DNA of 64,000 nt from Xestospongia bergquistia (Eukaryota; Porifera; Demospongiae; Haplosclerida; Petrosiidae). The notes under the pieces were generated by a model. That model was given only the letters and a program-made list of their open reading frames with translations, did not search any database and was not told where the DNA came from. The position numbers and the translations under genes are program-made. Below, piece by piece: positions 25,201-39,971 of this stretch. The stretch covers positions 6,117,701 through 6,181,700 of the forward strand of contig OZ014422.1 of the NCBI GenBank assembly GCA_963965975.1, read 5' to 3'. Each line of letters starts with the position of its first letter. The first letter of the stretch is position 1.

Positions 25201-28200
25201 AGTGGTATCTGACAAACATATGATTTTGATTAGGAAAATATTAATACTCACAGCAGTACACAGTAGCATCATAAGAGTTACTGTTAGTACATTCATAATC
25301 AATATATGTATCAAAGGAACACTGAAATATAGTGAGGTAACTACTACTGTCACAGTCGAGGTCATCTATCTTTATAGACAGAGTATCAGTCCCATAACTA
25401 TAAAAGGGAAAATAAATAGAGACTTCTTTAAGTGCACTAGTGATACTAACCTCACTAATCCAGCTCTTGAGTAAGTAGAGGCTCCAGTATATCCTAACTG
25501 ATGACAGATGACATCAGCTTCAGTAGAACTGTAGGAATAATCATCACAGATATTACCCCATCCATTATTGTAATAGACCCTCACAATACCATAGTAATAT
25601 GATGATGAAGCATATCCATTTCGGGATAAAGTTATTGCCCCATTTCTTGTTCCTTCAGCTAGATGAGAAAATAATTTACTTTTTTAATCAAATGACTTTA
25701 CTAGTTAAAATGATAGCAATAATCAGTCCAATATTAGTGGATCAGTATAATATAAATAATAAAAAATAGAGTCATGATCATTGATCAAATATCTAATTAT
25801 TATGATAACAGTTGCTGTGTTAGCTAGTTATAAAATGTAACTTAAAATTTTAATCACTTACGAATTAATTTAGAACAAGTGGTCTGTGTAACATATGATT
25901 TGGAATATGAATTGTTATATGCTAAAGGATCAAAACAAAAATTAAGCTATCAAATGTATAATTGATTTATTAGATATAACTTATAAAAAATAGAAGATTA
26001 TTAAATCAAGTTAGATAGATGTTGTCTCAAAGAAACAGAAAATACTCCAAATTATAGTAATGGCCTCATTACTAATTATTCAATTTCAAAAATGCTCAAC
26101 TACTTGTTATATACTTACTGCATTCCACAGTAACATCTTCAGAGTGAGTACAACCAGTTATTGAAGCTAATGGACAGGAATTACTAGTACCATAACATGT
26201 GTCTGAGGAAGAACTAGACATGTCTGTACTCCAAATAGGTTGACTAAAACTACCTGATCTGTATTATAATATAGATAACATTTAAACATGATTATTGAGG
26301 TATTAAATTCTTCATCACAAAATATTCAAATTCACATCTCAATATAGAGTCTAAATTTATCACTATTGTATTACTCACAGTCTAAGGTGATTGTATCTAT
26401 AATGATAGTTATATCCCAGTTGTTTACAAATAGTTTGAGCATTAGTGGAACCAAATCCATTATCACATATTGTTCCCCACTGTCCATTACAGTAGACCTC
26501 AACACGTCCTTCATTAGAAAAATTACCTCCTTGAAGACGTATCATACCAGGATAAGGATTACTGTTCCAGATTCTAGTGGTATCTATACAAATATGATAT
26601 GTTAAGAAAATATTAATACTCACAGCAGTACACAGTGGCATCATAAGAATTAGTGTTACTGCATTCATAATCAATATATGTATCGAAATAACACTGAAAT
26701 ATAGTGAGGTAACTACTACTGTCACAGTTGAGGTCATCTATCTTTATAGACAGAGTATCAGTCCCATAACTATAAAAGGGAAGTTAAATAGAGACTTCTT
26801 TAAGTGCACTAGTGATACTAACCTCATTAATCCAGCTCTAGAGTAACTAGAGGCTCCAGTATATCCTAACTGATGACAAATGACGTCAGCTTCAGTAGAA
26901 CTGTAGTAGTCATCATCACAGATATTACCCCATCCATCATTGTAATAAACCCTCACAATACCATAGTAATAGGATGATGAAGTATATCCATTACGAGATA
27001 AAATTATTGCCCCATTTCTTGCTCCTTCAGCTAGATGAGAAAACAATTTACCATTTTAATCAAATGACTTTACTAGTTACTTACGAATTAATTTAGAACA
27101 AGTGGTCTGTGTAACAGATGATTTAGAGTATGAACTGTTATATACTAAAGGATCAAAACAAAATTAAGCTATCAAATGTATAATTGATTTATTAGATACA
27201 ACTTATAAAAAACAGAAGATTATTAAATCAAGTTAGATAGATATTGTCTTCAAGAAGCAGAAAATACTCTAAATTATAGTAATGGCCTCATTAGTAATTA
27301 ATCAATTAAAAAGAATGCTCAACTACTTGTTATATACTTACTGCATTCCACAGTAACATCTTCAGAGTGAGAACAACCAGTTAATGAAGTTAATGGACAG
27401 GAATTACTAGTACCATAACATGTGTCTGAGGAAGTACTAGACATGTCTGTACTCCAAATAGGTTGACTGGAACTACCTAATCTGTATTATAATATAGATA
27501 ACACTTAAACATGATTATTGAGGTATTAAATTCTTCATCATTACTTCACAAAATGTTGCAAATTCACATCTCAATATAGAGTCTAAATTTATCACTATTG
27601 TATTACTCACAGACTAAGGTGATTGTATCTATAATGATAGTTATATCCCAGTTGTTTACAGATAGTTTGAGCATCAGTAGAACCAAATCCATTGTTGCAC
27701 ATACTTCCCCATTGTCCATTACAGTAGACCTCAACACGTCCTTCATTAGAATAGCTACCTCCTTGAAGACGTATCATACCAGAGTAAGGATTACTGTTCC
27801 AGATTCTAGTGGTATCTGTACAAAAATGATATGTTAGGAAAATGTTAATACTCACAGCAGTACACAGTAGCATCATAAGAGTTAGTGTTACTGCATTCAT
27901 AATCAATATATGTATCAAAGGAACACTGAAAGATAGTGAGGTAACTACTACTGTCACAGTCAAGGTCATCTATCTTAATAGACAGAGTATCAGTCCCATA
28001 ACTATAAAAAAAGAAATTAAATAGAGACATCATAGGTACACTAGTGATACTAACCTCACTAGTCCAGCTTTGGAGTAACTAGAGGCTCCAGTATATCCTA
28101 ACTGATGACAAATAACATCAGCTTCAGTAGAACTGTAGTAGTCATCATCACAAATGTTACCCCATCCATTGTAGTAGACCCTCACAATACCATAGTAATA

Positions 28201-31200
28201 GGATGATGAAGCATATCCATTTCGGGATAAAGTTATTGCCCCATTTCTTGTTCCTTCAGCTAGATGAGAAAATAATTTACTATTTTAATTAAATGACTTT
28301 ACTAGTTAAAATGATAACTATAATCAGTCCGATATTAGTGGATAAGTATAATATAAATAATAAAAAATAGAGTCATGATCATTGATCAAATATCTAATTA
28401 TTATGATATCATTTACTGTGTTACAGTTAGTTATAAAATGTAACTTAAAATTTTAATCACTTACAAATTAATTTAGAACAATTGGTATGTGTAACAGAAT
28501 ATGAACTGTTATATGCTAAAGGATCAAAACAAAAATTAAGGTATCAAATGTATAATTGATCTATTAGATATAACTTATAAAAAATAGAAGATTATTAAAT
28601 CAAGTTAGAATGATGTTGTCTCAGAGAAGCAGAAAATACTCTAAATTATAGTAATAGCCTCATTAGTTATTAATCAATTTCAAAAATGCTCAACTACTTG
28701 TTATATACTTACTGCATTCCACAGTAACATCTTCAGAGTGAGAACAACCAGTTACTGAGGTTAATGGACAAGAATTACTAGTACCATAACATGTGTCTGA
28801 GGAAGTACTAGACATGTATGTACTCCAAATAGGTTGACTGGAACTACCTGATCTGTATTATAATATAGATAACATTTAAACATGATTATTGAGGTATTAT
28901 ATTTTTCATCATTATTTCACAATATGTTGCAAACTCACATCTCAATATAAAATCTAAATTTATCACTATTGTATTACTCACAGACTAAGGTGATTGTATC
29001 TATAATGATAGTTATATCCCAGTTGTTTACAGATAGTTTGTGCATCAGTAGAACTAAATCCATTATCACATATTGTTCCCCACTGTCCATTACAGTAGAC
29101 CTCAACACGTCCTTCATTAGAAAAATTACCTCCTTGAAGACGTATCATACCAGAGTAAGGATTATTGCTCCAGATTCTAGTGGTATCTATACAAATATGA
29201 TATGTTAAGAAAATATTAATACTCACAGCAGTACACAGTAGCATCATATGAATTAGTGTTACTGCATTCATAATCAATATATGTATCAAAGGAACACTGA
29301 AATATAGTGAGGTAACTACTACTGTAACAATCGAGGTCATCTATCTTTATAGATAGAGTATCAGTCCCATAACTATAAAAGGGAAATTAAATAGAGACTT
29401 CTTAAAGTGCACTAGTGATACTAACCTCACTAATCCAGCTCTAGAGTAACTAGAGGCTCCAGTATATCCTAACTGATGACAGATGACATTAGCTTCAGTA
29501 GAACTGTAGGAGTAGTCATCATCACAAATATTACCCCATCCACTATTGTAATAGACCCTCACAATACCATAGTAATAGGATGATGAAGCATATCCATTAC
29601 GAGATAAAATTATTGCCCCATTTCTTGCTCCTTCAGCTAGATGAGAAAATAATTTATTACCTTAATCAAATGACTTTACTAGTTACTTACGAATTAATTT
29701 AGAACAAGTGGTCTGTGTAACATATGATTTGGAATATGAACTGTTATATACTAAAGGATCAAAACAAAAATTAAGCTATCAAATGTATAATTGATCTATT
29801 AGATATAACTTATAAAAAATAGAAGATTATTAAATCAAGCTAGGTAGATATTGTCTCAGAGAAGCAGAAAATACTCTAAATTATAGTAATGGTCTCATTA
29901 GTTACTAATCAATTTAAAAAATGCTCAACTACTTGTTATATACTTACTACATTCCACAGTAACATCTTCAGAGTGAGAACAACCAGTTACTGATGTTAAT
30001 GGACAAGAATTACTAGTACCATAACATGTGTCAGAGGAAGTACTAGACATGTATGTACTCCAAATAGGTTGACTGGAACTACCTGATCTGTATTATAATA
30101 TGGATAACACTTAAACATGATTATTGAGGTATTAATTCTTCATCACAAAATATTCAAATTCACATCTCAATATGGACTCTAAATTTATCACTATTGTACT
30201 ACTCACAGACTAAGGTGATCATATCTGTAGTAATAGCTATATCCAAGTTGTTTACAGATGGTTAGAGCATCAGTAGAACTAAATCCATTATCACATATTG
30301 TTCCCCACTGTCCATTACAGTAGACCTCAACACGTCCTTCATTAGAAAAATTACCTCCTTGAAGACGTATCATACCAGAGTAAGGATTACTGTTCCAGAT
30401 TCTAGTGGTATCTGACAAACATATGATTTTAATTAGGAAAATATTAATACTCACAGCAGTAGACAGTAGCATCATATGAGTTAGTGTTAGTACATTCACT
30501 ATCAATGTATGTATCAATATAACACTGAAATATAGTGAGGTAGTTGTTACTGTCACAGTCAAGGTCATCCATCTTCATAGATAGAGTATCAGTGCCATAA
30601 CTATAAAAAGGGAAATTAAATAGAGACATCATAAAGTGTATTAGTGATACTAACTTCACTAATCCAGCTCTAGAGTAACTAGAGGCTCCAGTATATCCTA
30701 ACTGATGACAGATGACGTCAGCTTCAGTAGAACTGTAGGAATAATCATCACAGATATTACCCCATCCATTGTTGTAATAGACCCTCACAATACCATAGTA
30801 ATAGGATGATGAAGTATATCCATTACGAGATAAAATTATTGCCCCATTTCTTGCTCCTTCAGCTAGATGAGAAAATAATTTATTGTCTTAATCAAATGAC
30901 TTTACTAGTTACTTACGAATTAATTTAGAACAAGTGGTCTGTATAACAGATGATTTGGAATACGAACTGTTATATACTAAAGGATCAAAACAAAAATTAA
31001 GCTATCAAATGTATAATTGATTTATTAGATACAACTTATAAAAAATAGAAGACTATTAAATCAAGTTAGATAGATGTTGTCTCAGAGAAGCAGAAAATAC
31101 TCTAAATTATAGTAATAGCCTCATTAGTTATTAATCAATTTAAAAAAATGCTCAACTACTTGTTATATACTTACTGCATTCCACAGTAACATCTTCAGAG

Positions 31201-34200
31201 TGAGAACAACCAGTTACTGAGGTTAATGGACAAGAATTACTAGTACCATAACATGTGTCTGAGGAAGTACTAGACATGTATGTACTCCAAATAGGTTGAC
31301 TGGAACTACCTGATCTGTATTATAATATAGATAACATTTAAACATGATTATTGAGGTATTATATTTTTCATCATTATTTCACAATATGTTGTAAATTCAC
31401 ATCTCAATATAAAGAATAAATTTATCACTATTGTATTACTCACAGACTAAGGTGATTGTATCTATAATGATAGTTATATCCCAGTTGTTTACAGATAGTT
31501 TGTGCATCAGTAGAACTAAATCCATTATCACATATTGTTCCCCAATGTCCATTACAATAGACCTCAACACGTCCTTGATTAGAATAATTACCTCCTTGAA
31601 GACGTATCATACCAGAGTAAGGATTACTGTTCCAGATTCTAGTGGTATCTATACAAATATGATATGTTAAGAAAATATTAATACTCACAGCAGTAGACAG
31701 TAGCATCATAAGAATTAGTGTTAGTACATTCATAATCAATATATGTATCAAAATAACACTGAAATATAGTGAGGTAACTACTACTGTAACAGTCAAGGTC
31801 GTCTATCTTTATAGACAGAGTATCATTACCATAGCTATAAAAGGGAAATTAAATAGAGACTTCTTTAAGTGCACTAGTGATACTAACCTCACTAATCCAG
31901 CTCTTGAGTAAGTAGAGGCTCCAGTATATCCTAACTGATGACAGATGACATCAGCTTCAGTAGAACTGTAGGAATAATCATCACAAATATTACCCCATCC
32001 ATTATTGTAGTAGACCCTCACAATACCATAGTAATAGGATGATGAAGTATATCCATTACGAGATAAAATTATTGCCCCATTTCTTGGAACATCATCTATA
32101 ATACAACAATTTCAAGCAGCATGTTTCAATAGCCAATTAATGAATTTACAATTACATATACAATATGTTCATGCTAATAAAGTCAAGCACAAAAATCTCT
32201 TAAGTGGATATTCATCTAGTAGGGAATCCTTATTGTTAATTTAAAAGGTTTAGGAACAGTTCAATACATACTAAAGTATCACCTTATTGACGAATAACTC
32301 AATATCTGACTATTAACTATTATTAATAATATTTAAGTTATAAGCAATCACTCTAATATTACAATAGCAGACAATGCCAGACATTATGGTTTAAAATTGA
32401 CATTATCATCACTTACTAATTAATCCAGAACATGTAGTCTCTGTATTATAAGTATTGACATATGAAGTGCTATAAGCTATAGGAAAATAAATCAAATTAA
32501 AAAAAGGATGCTATCATTGAAATAAATCAAGGTTCACTATCATAAAATGAACATGTATATTGCAGTCAGTATGACTAAGATGATAACTAAAAGATAAAAG
32601 AATGTTTTGATAAATATTAAAACTAATTTCTATTTTTCTATGTTGCTTTACATCATTTGAAGAGATCTATTCAAATTAAAACTTTAAAAGAACTGTCAGT
32701 TTTAAACATGATACATTACAAACAATAACATACTATTAATTTAGAGGCATAAGTAGTTATCCTAATAAATATTAAATGATAAATCAATATTGATCATGAA
32801 TGAAGTGCTTATAAAAACAATTATTTGTATTCCAGGACTTAGATATAGTCAACATGGCAAGTAATGCATGAATTATTTGTGAATAAAATCTTTATTGTCA
32901 GACTTCATTCATGTACAGATACAATTAAAAAAAGGTTGTATAACAGTCACTTACTGCATTCCACAGTGACATCTTCAGAGTGGGAACAACTAGTCACTGA
33001 AGTTGATGGACAGGAACTGCTATTACCATAACATGTGTCTGAGTAAGAACTAGACATGTATGTATTCCAAATTGGTTGACTGGAACTACCAGATCTGAAG
33101 TGTCAAAAGGATTGAAACATCCAATTGGCTATCATTTAATGACTTACAAATACTTAACGACTTACAAATGGAGGTGATCATATCTATAGTAATAGTTATA
33201 TCCCAGTTGTCTACAAATAGTTTGTGCTTCAGCATGACCAAATCCATTATTACATATTGTTCCCCATTGTGCATTACAGTAGACCTCAACACGTCCTTGA
33301 TTAGAATAATCACCTCCTTGAAGACGAATCATACCAGGATAAGGATTACTGTCCCAGATTCTAGTGGTATCTGTACAAAAATGATACATTAGGAAAATAT
33401 TAATACTCACAGCAGTACACAGTAGCATCATATGAATTAGTGTTTGTACATCCACTATCAATGTATGTATCAAAATAACACTGAAAGATAGTGAGGTAGC
33501 TACTACTGTCACAGTCAAGGTCATCCATCTTCATAGATAGAGTATCAGTGCCATAACTATAAATTAAATAGAGACATCATAAAGTGTATTAGTAATACTA
33601 ACTTCAGTAATCCAGCTCTAGAGTAACTAGAGGCTCCAGTATATCCTAACTGATGACAGATGACGTCAGCTTCAGTAGAACTGTAGGAGTAGTCATCACA
33701 GATATTACCCCATCCATAATTATAATAGACCCTCACAATACCATAGTAATAGGATGATGAAGTAAATCCATTACGAGATAGAATTACAGCACCATTTGAT
33801 AAAGCTATAGCATAAAGGAATAGTGAAACAGTAAACAATGTCTGTCGATTATTCCAGTAACTAAACTATAAACATTATTCCAACAAAGCACATGAAAGGT
33901 CTTCTGATGTATTGTTAATCAGAGCAGTTTAAAGCATATGGATTAAAGAAATAAAAATATAAAATAATAATCTATCTTTAGTATGGTTATTATGGTTACT
34001 ATAGTTACTACTAATTATTCATGACAATGCAAGCGAGAGTAATATAAAACAATTGTAAGGAGACATCTTTAGTAATTAAGTCATATCATGTTACATGTAG
34101 CGCATGTGTAGTCATGTTACATGTAGCGCATGTGTAGTCATGTAGTGAGTGGTACATTTGTAAGGTTCAATTCAATTTATACTATTAAAATGCATTAGTT

Positions 34201-35021
34201 ACTTCAAATAAATATGTTATGAGATAGTCATGTATGTTAGTAGCAATACACTCAACATGAATAGTTAAGGTGTCATTGTGAGATGTATTGTTATTTACAT
34301 ATTTTAAAAGGGAAATATCTTGTCATGTTTTGTAATCTAGATCTGTTTAGATAACTACACATTAATACCACTCATTTTTACCAAATAAGGAAAATTGAAG
34401 TAACAACTGACCTCCCTTATTAGGGCCTTAGTAACCACTCAGGTCACATTTTGACATCTAAGGTTTTCTTATTTTTAAAAACAATTTTTAAATTTTAGCA
34501 CATTACTTGATTATCTTTTGTCTTGTTACCTCTTGGAAATTAACTCTTTAACATCATAAGTAATCTGCTGTATTCATTTGTGTTTATTAGCAAATTATTT
34601 TATTATATACAATTGAAAACTCTTATCAATAAGAAGTTATCTAATATTTAGTGAACTATTCTGGTATTATTACTTTGTTTCTCCTTATTATGATTCAACT
34701 TAAAGTGGAGATTTTTTGTGTGAGTTATGGGGATAGCAAGTTAAAACAATGTCCTTATAATATCATTCTTAAAAGTTATCATGTGTTCATTATATATAAC
34801 AATGTCTAACTGGAATATAATTGGCAGAAAGGTAATGTTAAAAAGACAATATCAAAAATTTATCAATCTTTAAAAACTTAGTTTACATCTTCAGAATAGA
34901 GCAAAAGAAAAAAAATAACATTCTTGTTTGTTAATAATTATTCAGTGATAACTCACTAACCATTTACACGTTCAGGAGATAGCAAAAAGAATAGAAAATA
35001 CACGAGAACAGTAATCGCCAT
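22276..35021 (-). CDS. SRCR receptor gene I: 16 SRCR domains in eight A-B units, transmembrane helix, tail
   Basis: The signal exon is 35021-34961 (begins MAITVLVYFLFF, phase 1). Eight units follow; each has an A-type SRCR (two exons), a B-type SRCR (two exons) and, except in the last, a 20-residue spacer exon ending near TTCSxLI. Unit 1 was phased exon by exon (33804-33603, 33556-33411, 33370-33166, 33094-32955, 32476-32417) and all phases fit. The other units were checked mainly as open frames with splice sites. The last exon, 23171-22276, codes the helix (IGPVVVGTLGGVVILIIIIV), [16 protein letters not shown] and a tail with NPPPY, PPPY, YEMV, VYES and PPSYSDLY motifs. About 41 exons and roughly 2,300 aa are predicted. 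It could be split into several genes in vivo, but no internal signal exon or helix is visible. Multi-SRCR transmembrane proteins are known from sponges, where one has been proposed as an aggregation receptor; the role here is inference. Confidence 0.8.
23363..33804 (-). repeat. Intragenic tandem array of eight A-B SRCR units in gene I
   Basis: Unit spans: U1 33804-32417, U2 32095-30917, U3 30862-29691, U4 29636-28465, U5 28259-27085, U6 27030-25862, U7 25658-24530, U8 24203-23363. U2-U7 are nearly identical, introns included, and start-to-start spacing is 1233, 1226, 1377, 1229 and 1372 bp. The longer spacing comes from about 145 bp of extra intron before U5 and before U7, which are near-identical to each other. 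U1 and U8 are more diverged. This is recent unequal crossing-over or conversion in the middle of the array. Confidence 0.9.
33805..34960. other. Intron 1 of gene I, with a 26-bp tandem duplication
   Basis: Non-coding. At 34087-34138 the 26-bp sequence starting CATGTTACATGTAGCGCATG occurs twice in perfect tandem. Nothing else was recognised. Confidence 0.7.
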
Positions 35022-35213
35022 ATTACCTGCTCGACATATTAGTGTGTCAGGAATGTGCAGTAGACCTTCCCCCTGTATTATTATGAATATAAATTAACTT
35101 GGGGAAATAATGCAAATTAACAAACTATAACTAACTATAACAAACAAACAAACAATTCCACATATTTAAAAAAAAAAAACTCTTTGTCAATCAGTTCATC
35201 TACTATTGTTATG

Positions 35214-36568
35214 CTACTTCAAATCTTCTCCTTTGACTCCGAGGACTTTGGTATCATCAGGTCCTCTCTTGAACCACTCTAACCAAGAGCCCTAATTTGA
35301 ACAATAGAACATAAACAATAACAAAATATATTTTATTATAGTATTTTTGCATTTCTTTCTTCAACATAAATGTTCAAAGGTTGACGATGATACAAGTAGA
35401 TGATACATGAAAGATACTATTTTATATACACAGTTTGCACACTAGAATCCTCCATAACTAATACTTACAGTAAACACTGGAATGGTTTTGTCACAGACAT
35501 TAGCCGCAAGTGCAATCCAACAAGCAGTTATTCCGCCTCCACACAAAGCAATGTTGGGCTCTTCAAGGACAACACCAATGGCTGAAAATACTAAAGAAAA
35601 TAAAATCTAACAATACTGTACTAAATGTAGTATTATTATGTTCAGTACAATAATAATATAGTTAATGTAAAGATTTGATACCTTGTTGTATTTCATCAGG
35701 TGATTTAAGAACTTTTGTATCAGAATTTATAAACTGACGCCAGAAGAGGTTTGTTGTTCCAATTATATGACCACTAGGAATTTCTAGAATAAATATTAAT
35801 AAGTGCTTTTAGATCAATGTTAACTGATAGAGATTAATACTATTAGATACAAACTTGGATTGGGTTCAGGATCTTTGCCATTGTACCTCCCAGGAGGACG
35901 AGCATCTAGGAGCTAAAAGACTACATTATTAAATGTCAACTTATTAATAATTACAAGATACTCTTTGAATTGATTATCAAAATTACTAAATGCAATAAGT
36001 AAACACTGTAATGTTTTTAATACTAATGGACTGTTTTTTTTTGGCTAATGACAATTTTGTTTGATCATAGACATAATAAGATTTCAGGCAGTAGGCACAC
36101 CACTGAATTTATATAGGAACACCTGGAGACATTTGTTGAGCTACTTTCTTCTATAGTAACCAGTAATCAACATGATATATTATACTATTAATACTTTTCA
36201 AATCATGTTTGGATACATGCAACCAAATTTCCATAAAATAACATCATTTTAACAAACAATGTATTAGTCAGATTTTATTAACATGTCAATTATAAAAGTA
36301 ATTTCATATAATCTTGTTTACAATACCTTTGCTTTATTGTTTTTATATGCTTCTAATGTTTGTTCAAAGTTGCTATGAAGTTCAGCTTTATATGAAGATT
36401 TATATGAAACTGTCTAAAGTTATATAAGAGACATGATTATCATTTTATTTGCTGGATATACTTTAACATCTGGCTGTGGTCCTGATACTACCTGCCCTCC
36501 TTCAGCTAACCACTTTGGTAATCCTCCATCAAGTATGGAGACACGATCATGACCAAATAACTGGTGGA

Positions 36569-36600
<32 letters not shown>

Positions 36601-37488
36601 TATCTTTTTAGCAGAAAATCACTTACTTTAAACATAAACCAAACTCTTGGAGCAGAAAACATACCTAGATTGGCGTTATTATCATAGATAACAACATGAT
36701 CATCGTTACATATACCCAACTGAAAAAATGTCAGTAATCAATTTTATAAATAATATATATAATTACACCTTTCCTATTTGCTCTTCAAATTGTTCAGCAG
36801 AGGGCAGTGTTCTCGGTAAAGGAGCTGTTTTGTTAGCAATCTCATCAACATTAAATTTTACAGCTCCTTCAATATGCTGACTAAATTATAATAATAAAAA
36901 TAAGATAACATATAACAATGAGCAAAGTGTAATTATTAAAATTATACTTTTGCTTAATAAACCAGATGCTAAAGGTTAATGATATTCATGATCTGTATAA
37001 CCTAGGTCAGGTACACACATGTAGTCTCAAGTCAGATCAAAAATCTTTGACATTTTTAGCTAAAATATTAAAGTAGATAACTTGAGGGCATAAAGATAAT
37101 ACTTCAAAACTATCATAAATGTACTCCAAGAAATTATGGGCCACATAATATATATATAAATATTAGAATATGCTATTTACATGTACAGATATGTGTATAT
37201 AAGCACTCATTGATTTTCTAACCTCAATTTACCTCAAATATTCAGCCTCTGCATCTCTCTTCCATAATGGTAGATGCCATGTGCCATCAACAATTCTATA
37301 CAATAAAATAATGATAGTTAGAAGTGAGAAGGATTTTTGTCTTGGCTTATTAAACTTAATCCCCACATGCAAAGATACTTGTATATCTCCCATTGCATAA
37401 TAATATTCTATAATTACTTGATTCCAGAGTTGCCTGCTTCTATTTGTTCACGAAGCCAAGACACAGAGACCATCAAAGGAACAGCCAT
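35214..37488 (-). CDS. MPST: 3-mercaptopyruvate sulfurtransferase / thiosulfate sulfurtransferase (two rhodanese domains)
   Basis: Ten exons, all in phase, give 294 aa: 37488-37418, 37295-37233, 36880-36769, 36719-36627, 36560-36462, 36413-36327, 35912-35855, 35783-35682, 35590-35469 and 35291-35214. This is the usual length of the family. The N-terminal rhodanese domain shows VSVSWLREQI, the inter-strand motif FSAPRVWFMF, then FGHDRVSILDGGLPKWL. The C-terminal catalytic domain has LLDARPPGRY, SGHIIGTTNL and the loop CGGGITAC, with the catalytic cysteine at about residue 245, followed by GSWLEW. The CGxG loop is closer to MPST (CGSG) than to rhodanese TST (CRKG), so transfer of sulfur from 3-mercaptopyruvate is the likelier reaction; Gly for the usual Ser in the loop is a small departure. 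No clear mitochondrial presequence is seen. A (GA)n tract at about 36570-36600 sits in an intron next to an acceptor. Confidence 0.92.
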
Positions 37489-39971
37489 AACTGCTTCTTT
37501 TAATGTGGGTGGAGTAATTTTAGTTGAGGTGGAGCTAACCATGATTGAGCTACCTCAGGAAATAATTAAGATGTAGTAATTACCTGTCATTACATACATT
37601 TCAGTATTTACATCATGCATCCTGTGTTTTAACTAAAGATAAATGAAAGTTTACATTTAAATGGGAAAAGCTAAGTAGCTTCTATTAACACTACTAGCTT
37701 CTAATACAGATCAATAAATCATTTGATAATCATATTAAATTTGATATATTCTCATTGCAGAGACACATGACAATATTTTAATGTACTAAACATATTCTTA
37801 ATAATAAACTCAAAGAGCAATATTTCAGCATTGATTGTTAATAATCCTATTAAGTTATTTCAAAAGTCACATGACCTGTCCTCTCTAGTTTCTCAATAAT
37901 AGTAAAAGCAACAGCTGGACTACATACATCTCCATTATCAGGTCATTCTGTTAACAAGATCAGGACAACCTAATATAAGTCCTATTTGAGAAAGGAATTT
38001 ATTCTGTTGGGACAATCATATTTGTTATTTTAAAAAGCATTCCTCTATCCCATTGTGTAAGCTATGAATACACAGCAGACATCATGATATTTACTGACTT
38101 TAGTTTCATTATAATATGATGTACTATAAGATTATATAGAACAAGCCATGATAAAGACATGATCAATTGTTGGTGTATTGTGAAGAGTAAACAAAATTTA
38201 TTTATTTTACATTTTAACAGATACATTTACTTACTGGTACAATTTTACTTTTGTTATGAAAGTAATTCTGTGTTTTTTTTTGTACCTGAAAATGAAAGTA
38301 GTAGACAACATTACAAACATTGTTATGTTATTGTTTTATCATGAGATTTATAACCACCTAAAATGTTTATATAAATTAATGACTTACGACAAATCCTTCC
38401 AGAGATACAGTTGTCAATGCACAATCCATTAATAGTAGTGCTGTCGTCAAATAGTAGACCTCTAAAGATTATCAAATATGGCTATATTACTGAGATAATA
38501 AGTAAGGTATTTCTAACCTTCTCGGCCTGTGAACAATGTCACATGGGAGTGGTAAGTTTCCATAAGTCTTTAGATTTCACAGAAATGAATGCTATGATCC
38601 AATTTTGAATGAATGAATCTGACAAAGTAAGGCTCAACAAAAGGTACTACAAGATCACATATTAATTACTTTGATATCAAAAAAAATTACTGTAATGTAA
38701 CTAACAACAGTGTCAATTTGATCTGGAAATGGCAAAACATTCCATTCTCATTATACACCTAACAAACATATAGAGAAAACCAAATGTAAAATTAAGTTGA
38801 ACTCTGATTTATTTAGGAGGAAGATGCATTGCCATAATAGTATTAGAAGATGGCTTTGTGCTTCTTTTGTGTGCGATAACATCAAGAGAATGTGGCTGTT
38901 TTATATGGTTATTTCTTATAGCAAGCAGACATACAGTGTACTTTGATGATTGTGGTCAAGTAAATATATTTCTTTTACAACTACATGTATCAAAGGATCA
39001 ATCTAATTACTACAATTAATTTTTATTACTAATACTATTACTATAATTAGTTAAAATTACTTTTATAATACTATTATCATGGGATTACTGTTACCATAAT
39101 TCAATAATATTATACCAAATACCCAATAACAAATGATTAATAGAATTATGTCAGTGTTATAGGAATATAGTCAGACCTTTAGTGCCAAATAATATATGAC
39201 CCTCTTATGTGATACACACTTCCCACGTCAATTAACCCTAATCCACCTCCCCTTGAAGCATTATGTACTAACTATTGTAGCTAAGATCCTTATTACAATT
39301 ACTATACCTCTATAAGTCTGTCTTAACAAAAACACTCCAAAATCTGTTGATAAACAATAAAACCACATCCCTATGCAATAAATATATTGGTCTGATGAGG
39401 TTCTTCATGAAAATATACAGCAATATCTTCCATGAAATATGTTTCTCATATGATATCAATATGGTCAAAGTGGCGTCATACTTGACTTGGTCGAATTTTC
39501 AACATGAAGCAAAAATTAACTAGGACAGTTAATGATAAGTTTTGTGGTGCCACAAAGAGAATTGATGCATTTTTTCTGACATGAATTAGTATAGTTTTGT
39601 AAAGATAATGACCACAGAGTGCTATACATAGTGGAGGTTCTCTGTGGTTAGGTTCCCACACTATGTTGGTGATATGATTACAAAGCTTGATGAATTAACT
39701 CTTGTGTAAGGTCCTGTGAATCCAGTAGCACCAAATAGAATTAAATCAACCTGATTCCTCCTCATTAGTCTCCATTCTTTATCATAAGAAGAGAGTGACT
39801 GTTCACATTTTGAAACGCATGGATATACACCCACTCATGTTTAATTAATTAATAACTATTAATAACTTAACCAAATTCGAAAGAGGGGGTGTAGCTGCTT
39901 GTCTTGTCTTTAAAACTAAGAACGTTCTAGCAAGATTATTCACTCCTACTAACCTCCCACTCAAGGTTACT
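37489..39971. other. Intergenic between MPST and carbonic anhydrase; nothing recognised
   Basis: AT-rich. Short open frames (e.g. near 37.4, 38.2, 38.4 and 39.5 kb) show no family motif, no splice support and no codon pattern. The promoters of the two divergently transcribed neighbours must lie here, but I cannot place them. Confidence 0.5.

Noticed and set aside
22276-35021. Splitting gene I into several two-domain SRCR genes
   Set aside because: No internal signal exon, helix or stop between units; all spacer-to-next-unit junctions are phase 1 and open. Only cDNA could overturn this.
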